Shown: piece by piece, positions 7,803 to 16,513 of the stretch | Layout: each line of letters starts with the position of its first letter | Numbering within the stretch: position 1 is the stretch's first letter | Assembly (NCBI GenBank): GCA_020444165.1 | Contig: JAHLLK010000013.1 | Coordinates: 39,939-103,938, forward strand | Source of the DNA: Deltaproteobacteria bacterium | Lineage (GTDB): Bacteria; Desulfobacterota; Desulfarculia; Desulfarculales; Desulfarculaceae | Reading direction: 5' to 3' | Length of the DNA: 64,000 nt | Position numbers and translations under genes: made by a program | Notes under the pieces: model-generated | Told to the model about the DNA's origin: nothing | Databases searched by the model: none | The model's input: only the letters and a program-made list of their open reading frames with translations

Positions 7803-8834
7803 ATGATTTTCTGGGCCGAGGCGGCCAAGGGCATCGGCCTGGGGCACCTGATGGAGTCCCTGGCCTTGGCTGGGGAGTTGAGGGCCCGGGGCGCGGCCTG
7901 CCGTTATCTGATCACCCCATACGCCCCGGCCGGGGAGATCCTGGACGCGGCGGGCCTGGCCTGGGAGGCCGCGCCCCTGGCGGAGGGGCCGGCGCGGCTG
8001 GCCCCCTGGCGGGCGGCCGGGGAGAGGTGGTGCGTGGTGGATCACCGCGCGGCGGCCTGGCCGCATTTGGCGGCGCTCCAGGCCCAGGGTTGGCAAGTGG
8101 CCGTGCTGGACCAGTTGGGCGGCAAGCCCGTTATTTGCCAGGTCCTGGTCAACCCCTCCCTGCCGCCCCCGTGGCTCTGCTACGACTTCCCCCAGGGAGA
8201 ACCCCGCCTCTGCCTGGGGCCGGCCTATGCGCTGCTGCGGCCGGAGTTCCGCGCCTGGCGCGGCCGCCCACCGGAACCCCGGAGAGCCCCGCCCCGGGTG
8301 CTGGTGACCCTGGGCGGGGTGGACCGCACCGGGGCCACCCTGCGGGTGGTGGAGGCCCTGGCCGGCCTGGGGCCGGGGGTGGCCAAGGAGGTCATCCTGG
8401 GGGCGGGTTTCGCCCACCAGGCCGCCCTGGACCGGCTGGCGGCCGGGCGAGCCCCGGGCTTCAGCTTTCACCGGGCGGTCACGGACCTGGCCCGGCGGCT
8501 GGCCCGGGCGGATCTGGTGATCTCGGCCGGGGGCAACACCCTGTACGAGGCGGCCGCCCTGGGGGTTCCGGCCCTGGTCCTGTGGGAAGACCCCCACGAG
8601 GCGTTGCAGGGCGAGGCCTTTGCGGCGCGGGGTGCGGCCTGGAACCTCGGCAAAGGCATGGCCACCGGGCTCCAGGAAATCCGGGAGGCGGTGGCCCACC
8701 TCCTGGCCGATCCGGCCCGGCGGGAGGCGATGAGCAGGCAGGGCCGGGATCTGGTGGACGGGCAGGGCGTGGGGCGTTTGGCGGACATCTTGTTGGCGGA
8801 CAATTCCGAAAAAGGCGGCGTATGCGAGAATTGA
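7803..8834 (+). CDS. PseG/SpsG-like nucleotide-sugar hydrolase or glycosyltransferase
   Basis: A 343-residue GT-B-fold protein. The N-terminus IFWAEAAKGIGLGHLMESLALA matches the PseG/SpsG signature G.GHlmR.laLA, in which the His is the presumed catalytic base. The C-terminal half has the UDP-binding segment VLVTLGGVDRTGATL and ADLVISAGGNTLYEAAALGVPALVL, typical of MurG/PseG-like proteins. PseG removes UDP from a UDP-sugar to supply the NeuB-type enzyme, which fits the gene next door. It overlaps the following gene by 13 bases. The assignment to PseG rather than to a related transferase is by context. Confidence 0.75.
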   Translation: MIFWAEAAKGIGLGHLMESLALAGELRARGAACRYLITPYAPAGEILDAAGLAWEAAPLAEGPARLAPWRAAGERWCVVDHRAAAWPHLAALQAQGWQVAVLDQLGGKPVICQVLVNPSLPPPWLCYDFPQGEPRLCLGPAYALLRPEFRAWRGRPPEPRRAPPRVLVTLGGVDRTGATLRVVEALAGLGPGVAKEVILGAGFAHQAALDRLAAGRAPGFSFHRAVTDLARRLARADLVISAGGNTLYEAAALGVPALVLWEDPHEALQGEAFAARGAAWNLGKGMATGLQEIREAVAHLLADPARREAMSRQGRDLVDGQGVGRLADILLADNSEKGGVCEN

Positions 8835-10810
8835 TCTTCACCACGGGGGCCGCGGCCCTGCGGGAGCACCTGAGCGCGGGGCGGCTGGCGGAGTGCCAGG
8901 ACCCGGCAGCCCTGGGCCTGGGACGGGAGTTCCCCTGGTTCGTGGAGCTGCCCGGGGACCTGCCGCCCGCGGTGAACTGGTTCAGCTTCCAGTTGCCCGC
9001 CTCCGGGCTCTACGCCTGGTCGCTCCGGCATTACCGCGAGGTGGCCGCCCTGGCCGGTGAGCTTCTGGCCGCGCCTGGTCACGACGACCTGCCCCCCTGG
9101 ATGAAGGATAGTTTTTACCTCATAAACGCTCTCTTGAGCTTCGGGCGCAAGTACCTGGCCCCCCTGGAGGCGATCTCCCGCCTGCTCTCCAGCCAAGCCC
9201 CGGAAATCATTTATCTGGAAGAGGCGGACGGCTGGGCGCAGGGCTTGGTCGCGGCCCTGGCCCAGGCCCATGGTCTCCGGCTTCACCGCCTGCCACCAGC
9301 CGGGGTGCCCGCCGCAGCCGGGGAGGCGCGGCCCGCGCCTCCCCCGGAGGCGGCGGCCGCTCCCGCCCCCGGGCTCAGCTTGCTTCCGCCGCCGGAGAGC
9401 CCCGCTCCGGGCGGCCGGGTGCTCATGGTGGCCCGGGGCGAGCGCATGACCCTCCGGCGCTACCTGGGCCTGGCCCGGGAGCTGGCCTCGCGGGGGGCGG
9501 AGACGGTGCTCCTTTCCCTGGCTCCGGACCTGCCGGGCTTCCTGGCCGAGGAGGCCGCCCGCCTGGGCTGTCCCCGGGATACCTATTTCGCCCGGCTGGA
9601 TGATTTTTCCTCCGAGCCCCTGCCCGTGCCCCTGGTGCAGGCCCCATATCGGCTAGAGTCGGCCCGGGAAGCCTCCTGGCGGCCCCGGCCCGGCAGTCTG
9701 GCCGGGGGGACCCCGTCAGACCTCCGGGAATTGACCCTGGCGGCAGGTTTCCCTTGGCCCCGTTTCCTGGTGGGGGAAATATGGGACCCGGCGCATCACA
9801 ATCTATTTGTCTTGGCCCTGGGCCAGGCCCGGAATATCTTGGACCGCTTGCGGCCCGCGGCGGTGCTGCACGACCTGGAGTACCTCTATCCCACCCTGGC
9901 CCTCTTGCAGGAGGCCGGCGAGCGGGGCATACCGGTATACTCCCTGCAACATGGCGGCGGGTATTCCCGCCCCTACGGCGCCTTCCCCGTCATGTCCAGC
10001 CATTACTTCGCCTATAGCCGCCACAATCAGGACACCCTGGCCGGCATGGGCGTGCCGCCGGAGCGGGTGCTGGCCAGCGGCGCGCCGGAGACCGACCTGG
10101 ACCCGGCCGCTTGGCGGCGGCCGGAGAACCTGGTCCGACTGCGCCAAGAACTGGCCGCGCCGCCCGGAGCCCGGGTGGTGCTGGTGGCCCTGCGGCCCGA
10201 GGTGGAGGAGGTGTATTCCTATTTTCGCTGGCTGAACCGCCGGCTCATCGAGGGCATCGCCCGAGTGTTCCCTCCGGACGCGGGTTACTTCTTCGTGCTG
10301 CGCTGCCATCCCCGGGACAAGCTGGCCACCCTGGACGGCCTGGCGGAGTTCGCGGCCCGGACCGGCGGGCCCTGCCGGGTGCTGCCGGCCGAGGGTCCCT
10401 TGGAAGAGGTCCTCCTGGTGGCTGACGCTCTCATCACCTTCACCAGTTCCGCCGTGGTGGCGGCCCTGCTGCAGGAGGTGCCCGTGGGGGTCTTGGTGAG
10501 CCACGACGGCACGGATTGGCCCCCCTACGCCCGCCACGGCGCCTATCCGCAATGGGAAATCGAGGAAGTGGAGGCCATGCTGGGTGATCTGCGCCAGGGC
10601 CGCTGGCCCCGCCCCAGCGCCGCGGCCCGGGAGGCGTTCCTGGCTGAGTTCGACACCCGGCGGGAGCCGGGCAACGCGGCGCGCATGGCCGGCCTGCTCC
10701 TGGATCCGGGAATCCCGGCCGGGGCCGGGGAGAACCGGGCCGGCGGTTTGAGACAAGCGTCCAGTGAATTTCCGGAGATCCACGCAAATGGCGAGGGGCA
10801 CGGCTCATGA
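8822..10810 (+). CDS. Large two-domain protein, probable surface-glycan transferase
   Basis: A 662-residue protein whose function I do not recognise with certainty. The first ~155 residues form one domain (contains PPWMKDSFYLINALLSFG and IIYLEEADGWAQGLVAALAQ). A Pro/Ala-rich linker follows at about 157-197. The rest looks like a GT-B fold: RVLMVARGERMTLRRYLGLA starts it, then LHDLEYLYPTLALL, IPVYSLQHGGGYSRP, VLASGAPETD, FFVLRCHPRDK and ADALITFTSSAVVAALLQEVPVGVL. The H-G-G-G and late T-S-S-A-V-V-A motifs resemble polysialyl-/CDP-glycerol-type capsule transferases. The ATG at 8822 overlaps the PseG-like gene. It probably adds the activated sugar made by its neighbours, but this is inference. 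Confidence 0.6.
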   Translation: MRELIFTTGAAALREHLSAGRLAECQDPAALGLGREFPWFVELPGDLPPAVNWFSFQLPASGLYAWSLRHYREVAALAGELLAAPGHDDLPPWMKDSFYLINALLSFGRKYLAPLEAISRLLSSQAPEIIYLEEADGWAQGLVAALAQAHGLRLHRLPPAGVPAAAGEARPAPPPEAAAAPAPGLSLLPPPESPAPGGRVLMVARGERMTLRRYLGLARELASRGAETVLLSLAPDLPGFLAEEAARLGCPRDTYFARLDDFSSEPLPVPLVQAPYRLESAREASWRPRPGSLAGGTPSDLRELTLAAGFPWPRFLVGEIWDPAHHNLFVLALGQARNILDRLRPAAVLHDLEYLYPTLALLQEAGERGIPVYSLQHGGGYSRPYGAFPVMSSHYFAYSRHNQDTLAGMGVPPERVLASGAPETDLDPAAWRRPENLVRLRQELAAPPGARVVLVALRPEVEEVYSYFRWLNRRLIEGIARVFPPDAGYFFVLRCHPRDKLATLDGLAEFAARTGGPCRVLPAEGPLEEVLLVADALITFTSSAVVAALLQEVPVGVLVSHDGTDWPPYARHGAYPQWEIEEVEAMLGDLRQGRWPRPSAAAREAFLAEFDTRREPGNAARMAGLLLDPGIPAGAGENRAGGLRQASSEFPEIHANGEGHGS

Positions 10811-11721
10811 TGCAGACCCGGCGGCTCCCGGCGGAAGCTCTCCGCGAAGAAGTGCCCTGCGACCTTTGCGGCGGCTGCGACCTGGAAGTGTGGGACTGGG
10901 CCAGGGGCAACCGCCTGGTGCGCTGCCGGGGTTGCGGCTTGGTTTTCACCAGCCCCCGTCTGGCCGATCCCGAGCAAAAGGGCCGGCTCTTGTACGGCAG
11001 TTCCTATTTCGAGCCGCCCAGCCGCCACACCCCCCAAATGCAGCGGGCCCGCGCTCGCTGTTACGCCGCCGAGGCCGAGCTTCTGGAGCGGCGCTGGTCC
11101 GGGGGGCGCATTCTGGAGGTGGGCTGCGGTCAGGGATATTTCCTGGCCAGCCTGGGGGGGCAATGGGAAAAGCACGGCTCGGACATCTCCACCTACGCCC
11201 TGGAGGGGGCTGCCCGCCGGGGAGTGCGGGTGCACCTGGGCGAGCTGGAGAACCTGGAGTTCGGCGACCTGATTTTCGACGTGATCTGCTTTCGGGCCTC
11301 GCTGCATCACGCCTATTCTCCCCGCCGGGCCTTGTTGAAGGCCCGGAGCCTCCTGGCGCCCGGCGGCGGCTTGGCCATCACCATGTCCAACCACCGCGGC
11401 GGGCCCTGCGGCGCGCTGTTCCGGGGCCGGGTTCGCTCTTACGAGCAGGGGCACAACTATCTGTTTTCCCGCCCCACGTTGGCGGCCTATCTGGTCAAGG
11501 CCGGGTTTCAGCTGTTGGAAACCCATTACCCCTATTTCGGCACCGGCTATGAGAGCTGGCGCGACTTTGCCGCCCTGCCGCGCCAGTACGCCCGTCTGTG
11601 GGCCATGCGCTGGGCCGGACGGCAGCGGGACTTCGCCACCCAGGACTTGGCTTCGCCCCCCTTCTGGGGCAACTATTTGAATTTGGTGGCCCGGAGGACA
11701 GATCATGAAAATCAATCATGA
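10807..11721 (+). CDS. SAM methyltransferase with N-terminal zinc ribbon
   Basis: A 304-residue protein. It begins with a zinc-ribbon-like pattern, CDLCGGCD and then VRCRGCGLVFTSPR, seen in many glycan-locus methyltransferases. The SAM-binding core is ILEVGCGQGYFLASLG, followed by GSDISTYALEGAARRGV and VICFRASLHHAYSPRRALLKARSLLAPGG (in pieces). Its start overlaps the preceding gene (ATGA) and its end overlaps the next radical SAM gene by 17 bases, so it lies in a tightly coupled operon. The substrate is probably a sugar or its carrier lipid. Confidence 0.82.
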   Translation: MMQTRRLPAEALREEVPCDLCGGCDLEVWDWARGNRLVRCRGCGLVFTSPRLADPEQKGRLLYGSSYFEPPSRHTPQMQRARARCYAAEAELLERRWSGGRILEVGCGQGYFLASLGGQWEKHGSDISTYALEGAARRGVRVHLGELENLEFGDLIFDVICFRASLHHAYSPRRALLKARSLLAPGGGLAITMSNHRGGPCGALFRGRVRSYEQGHNYLFSRPTLAAYLVKAGFQLLETHYPYFGTGYESWRDFAALPRQYARLWAMRWAGRQRDFATQDLASPPFWGNYLNLVARRTDHENQS

Positions 11722-12673
11722 CGTGGTGCGCCGCTCCACCTGGGCCAAAAACCTGCATCGCTGGCGCAGTCAGCGGAGCCCCTGGGGCTATTTGGTCAAT
11801 CGCTTCCAATGGCATTACTACCCCCGCCTGAAATTCCTGAAGGACTATCCCCTGCACCTGGACCTGGAGCTTTCCAGCCGCTGCCAACTCCAATGCCCCA
11901 TGTGTTTCCGCCAGCACCGCCCCCTGCCTTCCCAGGGGTTCATGTCCTTTGATTTGTTCAAGAAGATCATCGACGAGGTGGCGGGCCGGGTGTACAGCCT
12001 GAAGTTCACCGGCCGGGGCGAGGCCCTGCTCCACCCGGAATTGCCGCGCTTTCTGGCCTATCTGGGGGGCAAGAAATTCGGGGAGGTGGCCATGATCACC
12101 AATGGCCTGCTCCTGACCCCGGAACTCATGGAGAGCCTCTTCGCCGCGGGGATGGATTTCGTGTCGTTTTCCATCGACGGCCTGGCCGAGAAGTACCAGG
12201 AGATCCGCCGGCCGGGCCGCTATGCGCAGATCCAGGAGATCGTGGCCGGGTTGCAGGCCGCCAAGGCCGCCCGGGGCCGGGCCAAGCCCCTGGTCAGGGT
12301 GCAGTCCGTGCAACTTCCCCCCGACGAGGAGGCGGCCTACCTCCGGGAGTGGCAGCCTCTGGCCGATGACATTTTTTTCATCTTTTTCAAGGACTACTCC
12401 GCGGCCGCTGACGGCCGGACCCAGATGGCCGCCTACACCTGCCCCCTGCCTTTCCAGCGGCTCATGGTCCACTACAACGGCACGGTGCCCATGTGCATCA
12501 ACGATGAGTATGAGGACAGCGTGCTGGGGGATTTGAACCGCCAAACCGTGCGCGAGGTGTGGCGCGGCCCCGCCCTGCACCGGGCCCGGGAAGTGCAACG
12601 CCGGGGGCGGCGCACCCAGGAGTACGCCAACTGCCGGCGTTGCGCCCTGAACCGGGAAGGGCACGGCAAATAG
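11705..12673 (+). CDS. Radical SAM/SPASM domain protein
   Basis: A 322-residue protein. DLELSSRCQLQCPMCFRQH contains the CxxxCxxC [4Fe-4S] site that splits S-adenosylmethionine. The barrel continues with KFTGRGEALLHPELPRFLAY (the GGEPL-like position reads GRGEAL), VAMITNGLLLTPELM and VSFSIDGLAEKYQEIRRPG. A C-terminal SPASM-like region holds further Cys residues: YTCPLPFQRLMVHYNGTVPM, CINDEYEDSVLGDL and YANCRRCALN. Such proteins in polysaccharide loci carry out radical sugar modifications such as dehydrogenation or C-C rearrangement; the reaction here is unknown. A second radical SAM gene follows after one base. Confidence 0.85.
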   Translation: MKINHDVVRRSTWAKNLHRWRSQRSPWGYLVNRFQWHYYPRLKFLKDYPLHLDLELSSRCQLQCPMCFRQHRPLPSQGFMSFDLFKKIIDEVAGRVYSLKFTGRGEALLHPELPRFLAYLGGKKFGEVAMITNGLLLTPELMESLFAAGMDFVSFSIDGLAEKYQEIRRPGRYAQIQEIVAGLQAAKAARGRAKPLVRVQSVQLPPDEEAAYLREWQPLADDIFFIFFKDYSAAADGRTQMAAYTCPLPFQRLMVHYNGTVPMCINDEYEDSVLGDLNRQTVREVWRGPALHRAREVQRRGRRTQEYANCRRCALNREGHGK

Positions 12674-12674
12674 C

Positions 12675-13631
12675 ATGAAACCACGCCTGGCGGAGCAGAT
12701 GGCGGCCGACTGGCAGCGCACGGATCAGGGCTTGACCCCCCTGGCCCAGGGTCCGCCCCGGGTGCTCATGCTGGAAGTGACCAACCACTGCAACCTGGCC
12801 TGCCGCTTCTGCTACAACCGCCAGGCGCGGCGGGAACGGGGCTACCTGTCCCTGGACCTGGCCCGGATCGCCCTGGATCAGGCGCGGGACCTGGGAGTCG
12901 GGGAGCTGGCCCTGTACAGCACCGGCGAGCCCCTGTTGCACCCGGAGCTGGACCGGCTGACCGCCCTGGGCAAGGAGCGGGGGTTCTACACCTATCTCAC
13001 CACCAACGGGCTGGCCCTGACCCTTGACCTGGGCCGGCGGCTGGCCGAGGCGGGGCTGGACAGCCTGAAGCTGAGCCTGGACGCCGGAGACCGGGAAGCC
13101 TATCGCCGGATCAAGGGCCGGGACGCCTTTGACCAGGTGTTGGCCAATCTGGCCGGGATCCGGGAAATCTCCCGGGAGCTGGGCCGCCCCCGGATTATCT
13201 GCTCCTTTGTCCAGACCCGGGACAATCTGCCCGGGCTGGCCGCTTTCCGGGCCTTGGCCGGGCCCTGGGCCGACGATCTCCTGGTGACCTGGCCGGTGAA
13301 CTTGGGCGGCAAAGTGCGGCCCGGGGCGCCGGAGGGGGCCGGGCCGGGGGAGCGCCGGCCCTGCCGCATGCTCTGGGACCGCCTGGTGGTGTGCCACGAC
13401 GGCCGCCTCACCCCTTGCTGCGTGGATTTCGAGGCGGAGCTTTGTTTTGCCCGTTTGGGCCAGGCTCCCTTGAGCGAGCTTTGGAACCACCCCCGACTGG
13501 TGGCCTGGCGGAAGGCCCACCTGGCCGGCGATTTGGCGGCTTTGCCGCCCTGCCGGGCCTGCGACGCCGCCCGGGTGCAGACTCCGGAGCGCCTCCTGGC
13601 CGCCCAAGCCCCCGCGGGGGAGGAGCGATGA
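12675..13631 (+). CDS. Radical SAM/SPASM domain protein
   Basis: A 318-residue protein with VTNHCNLACRFCYNRQ as the CxxxCxxC cluster site, LYSTGEPLLHPELDRLTALG as the GGEP-type motif (STGEPL), and YLTTNGLALTLDL and LKLSLDAGDREAYRRIKG along the barrel. The C-terminal part has SPASM-type cysteines: RRPCRMLWDRLVVCHDGRLT, PCCVDFEAELCF and LPPCRACDAAR. It is about as long as its neighbour but clearly different in sequence. It overlaps the following cytidylyltransferase-like gene by four bases (ATGA). Function in glycan building-block modification is inferred from the context only. Confidence 0.85.
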   Translation: MKPRLAEQMAADWQRTDQGLTPLAQGPPRVLMLEVTNHCNLACRFCYNRQARRERGYLSLDLARIALDQARDLGVGELALYSTGEPLLHPELDRLTALGKERGFYTYLTTNGLALTLDLGRRLAEAGLDSLKLSLDAGDREAYRRIKGRDAFDQVLANLAGIREISRELGRPRIICSFVQTRDNLPGLAAFRALAGPWADDLLVTWPVNLGGKVRPGAPEGAGPGERRPCRMLWDRLVVCHDGRLTPCCVDFEAELCFARLGQAPLSELWNHPRLVAWRKAHLAGDLAALPPCRACDAARVQTPERLLAAQAPAGEER

Positions 13632-14353
13632 ACCCCCCAGCCGGCCTCATCCCACCCCAGGGGGTCTGGGCCCTGATCCAGGCCCGCCTGGGCTCCACCC
13701 GGTTGCCCGGCAAAGTGCTCCTGCCCCTGGCCGGACGCCCGCTTTTGGGGTGGGTGGTGGCCCGGGCCCGCTTGATCGCCCCCCAGGTGGCGGTGGCGGT
13801 GATCACCGGCGCGGGGGAGGAGAACCGGCCCCTGGTGGAATGGTGCAGCCGGGAGGGGGTGCCTTGCCTGCGGGGCAGCGAAGACGACGTGCTGGACCGA
13901 TATTGCCAGGCGGCCCTTGCTCTGGAGGCCCACACGGTGCTCCGGCTCACGGCGGACAACCCCATGCTGGACCAGGATTTGGCCCGGACCCTGCTCTTGG
14001 CCCATCTGGCCCATGGCGCGGACTACTCCAGCGCCAAGGAGGAGTTCGGCTCCGGCCTGCCCCTGGGGGTGGGGGTGGAGATCTTCTCGCGCCGGGTGCT
14101 GTGGGACCTGAACCAGCGGGAACTCTCCGCCGGGGACCGCGAGCACGTTAACGAGGCCATCCTGGCCGCCCCGGAGCGTTTCCGCTGTTTGGGGCTCCGC
14201 CTGGGGGGAGATCATGCCTCCTGCCGCCTCACGGTGGACACCCCGGAGGATCTGGCCCGGGTGGGCGCCTGGCTGGCCTCGCTGCCCGCGGACCAGCGCC
14301 TGGCCGCCGAAGCCTGGCGGGCCCTGGCGGCCCCCAAGGAGGGCCGGGTTTGA
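13628..14353 (+). CDS. SpsF-like cytidylyltransferase family protein
   Basis: A 241-residue nucleotidyltransferase-like protein. VWALIQARLGSTRLPGKVLLPLAG is the SpsF/NeuA-type nucleotide-binding loop (I-Q-A-R-x-x-S-T-R-L-P-G-K). VPCLRGSEDDVLDRYCQAA and LRLTADNPMLDQDLA follow as in the SpsF family, where the Asp-Asn/Cys-Pro position binds the metal. SpsF-like proteins occur with NeuB-like and PseG-like partners and probably transfer CMP to a nonulosonate-type sugar or act on a related acyl sugar. The ATG has GAGGAG just upstream and overlaps the radical SAM gene. Confidence 0.82.
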   Translation: MNPPAGLIPPQGVWALIQARLGSTRLPGKVLLPLAGRPLLGWVVARARLIAPQVAVAVITGAGEENRPLVEWCSREGVPCLRGSEDDVLDRYCQAALALEAHTVLRLTADNPMLDQDLARTLLLAHLAHGADYSSAKEEFGSGLPLGVGVEIFSRRVLWDLNQRELSAGDREHVNEAILAAPERFRCLGLRLGGDHASCRLTVDTPEDLARVGAWLASLPADQRLAAEAWRALAAPKEGRV

Positions 14354-15312
14354 GCCGGTCCATCGCGTTCGTGCACCTGGGCTTGCCCAAGGCTGCCAGC
14401 ACCTGGTTGCAAACCACGGCCTTCACCCATCCGGACATCCGGTTGGTCCCCCTGCATCAATTTTCGCCGGAATTCTGGCGCTTCATGGAACGGGCCGAGC
14501 ATTTGTTCTCGCCGGACGATTTCCGGCCCCTTTTCCGGGATCTCGTCGAGGCCACGCCGCCAGGTGGGCTCGTGGGCCTGTCCTATGAGCGGCTTTCCGG
14601 CGGACTCCTGCACAGCCGGGATGCGGCCTGCCTGGCTCGCCGGGTGGCCCTCTGCCTGGGGGAAATCAAGGTCGTGCTGCTTCTGCGTGCGCAACCGGCC
14701 ATGCTGGCCTCCATTTACGATCAGTACGTGAAAAACGGCGGCACGCTGGGGTTCAGGCGGTTTTTGCAGGACCGGCTCATCGCCGGTCCGGCGGTGGTGG
14801 AGAAGCTGGCCTACCACCGCCTGGTGGAAATGTATTTCGAGATTTTCGGCCGGGACAGGGTCCTGGTGGGCTTCGCGGAGGAGTTGCGCCGGGACGAGGT
14901 GGGCTTCCTGGACCGGCTCTGGCGGTTCTTGGGCCTGGGGGGCTTTCCCGGTTGGCCGGGCGGCCAGGCCCCGGCGGGCCGGGCCAATTCCAGCCTGACC
15001 CCGCCCTGCCGCATCGTGAAACGCTGTTTGAATCAATTTTTCCTGCAGCCATTCAACCCGGCGCCTTGGGGGCCGCTACCCTTTGCCTGGCACCAGTTTA
15101 TGCGTTTTCGCCTGCTGGAAAACGGGCTGGACCCCTGGCTCCGCCGGCTTCGCCCGAGTTGGCCCTCCCCCCTGGACACCCTGAGCCCGGCGGAGCGCGC
15201 CCAGCTGCGGGCCGGGTTCGCCCGGAGCAATGAAATCCTGGGGGAACTCCTGGGCCGCGACCTGGGCGAACTGGGCTTTCCCCTGCCCGGCCAACCGGGA
15301 ATCCCTGCGTGA
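14350..15312 (+). CDS. Sulfotransferase-like protein
   Basis: A 320-residue protein. The N-terminus has FVHLGLPKAASTWLQTTAF, which fits a PAPS-binding loop (LPKAASTWLQ). KVVLLLRAQPAMLASIYDQYVKNGG fits the 3'-phosphate strand (LRAQPAMLAS, with R and a downstream Ser; the usual Arg-Asp/His-Pro is Arg-Ala-Gln-Pro here). LVGFAEELRRDEVGFLDRLWRFLGL is the typical late helix. It starts with TTG overlapping the SpsF stop (TTGA). This is the third sulfotransferase-like gene of the locus. The altered RxxP motif makes the activity slightly less certain. Confidence 0.7.
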   Translation: MSRSIAFVHLGLPKAASTWLQTTAFTHPDIRLVPLHQFSPEFWRFMERAEHLFSPDDFRPLFRDLVEATPPGGLVGLSYERLSGGLLHSRDAACLARRVALCLGEIKVVLLLRAQPAMLASIYDQYVKNGGTLGFRRFLQDRLIAGPAVVEKLAYHRLVEMYFEIFGRDRVLVGFAEELRRDEVGFLDRLWRFLGLGGFPGWPGGQAPAGRANSSLTPPCRIVKRCLNQFFLQPFNPAPWGPLPFAWHQFMRFRLLENGLDPWLRRLRPSWPSPLDTLSPAERAQLRAGFARSNEILGELLGRDLGELGFPLPGQPGIPA

Positions 15313-16511
15313 CGTACGACCCGCCCCTCATCAGCCTGGTGATCCTCTCCTGGAACCGCCGGGCGGAGTTGGCCCGCACCCTGGGCCAGGTCCTGGCCCT
15401 GGGCTACCGGCCCCTGGAGGTGATCGTGGTGGACAACGGCTCGGCCGACGGCACGCCGGAACTGGTGCGGGCAGAGTTTCCCGCGGTCCGCCTGGTGGCC
15501 CTCCCCCGCAACCGGGGGGCCCGGGCCCGCAACCACGGCCTGGCCCTGGCCCGGGGGGAGCTGGTGGTGATGCTGGATGACGACTCCACGCCGCTGCCGG
15601 GCAGCCTGGAGCGCCTGGCCGCGGTCATGGCCGCGCGGCCCCGCCTGGGGGCGGCCGCCTTCCGGGTGCGGCTCCCCGGCGGGCAAGAGGAGACCGGGGG
15701 GCACCGCACGGCTTTCGTGGGCTGCGGGGTGGGCTTCCGCACGGGCGCGCTGCGGGAGGTGGGCGGTTATCCCCGGGGCTACCGCTACTACGTGGAGGAG
15801 TACGACGTGAGTTTCCGGCTGCTGGCCCGGGGCTGGCAGGTGGGCTGGTTCGGGGACCTGGAGGTGCTCCATCGCCAGGCGGCCCAGGGGCGCGACCTGG
15901 GGCGGATCATCCGCTATCTCACTCGCAACAACCTCTGGCTGTGGCCGCGTTTTCTGCCCCTGGGCCCGGCCCTGGCCGAGAGCCTGGAGGTGACCCGGCG
16001 CTACTGGCGGGTGGCGCGGCGGGAAGGGGTGCTGCCGGCTTGGCTTTGGGGGACGGCCGCCGGTCTGGGACGGCTGCCCCTGGCCCTGGCCACCCGGCGG
16101 CTCCTGCCCCGGGAAACCTGGGCCCAGATCCTGGGTGACGAAATAATTCTTAAAAAAATGCGCCAACTTGCCGATAAGATTGGTGAGGGTCCCCTGGGCC
16201 TGGTGAACTACACCCGGGACACCCGGCGGTATCTGGCGGCGGCCCGCCAGGCGGGAATCACCGTGGAGGCGGTGTTCGATCCCTTGCTGGCCGGGCAGAA
16301 GCGCGCCTGGCGGGGTGCGCCGGTGCGGCCCCTGACCGCGCTGCCCACGGCCCGGGCCCGGGTGTTCCTCACCACCAACCCCGCCCCCGGCGCGCACCAG
16401 ATGAACCTCCGGGCCTGGCAGGCGGGCGGGTATCCCGGGGAGGTGCTGACCTTTTTCCCCTATGAGGCGGCCCTGGCCGCCGCAGCCGCCCTTGATCCTC
16501 CGGTTGGATAA
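15309..16511 (+). CDS. Family 2 glycosyltransferase with C-terminal extension
   Basis: A 400-residue protein. The GT-A domain is clear: LISLVILSWNRRAELARTL, LEVIVVDNGSADGTPELV, NRGARARNHGLALARGELVVML followed by DDDS (metal-binding aspartates), and YYVEEYDVSFRLLARGWQVG (the ED-type acceptor motif). After about residue 275 the protein carries another domain: ILGDEIILKKMRQLADKIGE, LAAARQAGITVEAVFDP and ARVFLTTNPAPGAHQM. This extension resembles a Rossmann-type sugar-sensing or nucleotide-binding segment. The GTG start overlaps the upstream gene. It probably adds a sugar during glycan assembly. Confidence 0.82.
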   Translation: MTYDPPLISLVILSWNRRAELARTLGQVLALGYRPLEVIVVDNGSADGTPELVRAEFPAVRLVALPRNRGARARNHGLALARGELVVMLDDDSTPLPGSLERLAAVMAARPRLGAAAFRVRLPGGQEETGGHRTAFVGCGVGFRTGALREVGGYPRGYRYYVEEYDVSFRLLARGWQVGWFGDLEVLHRQAAQGRDLGRIIRYLTRNNLWLWPRFLPLGPALAESLEVTRRYWRVARREGVLPAWLWGTAAGLGRLPLALATRRLLPRETWAQILGDEIILKKMRQLADKIGEGPLGLVNYTRDTRRYLAAARQAGITVEAVFDPLLAGQKRAWRGAPVRPLTALPTARARVFLTTNPAPGAHQMNLRAWQAGGYPGEVLTFFPYEAALAAAAALDPPVG

Positions 16512-16513
16512 GC

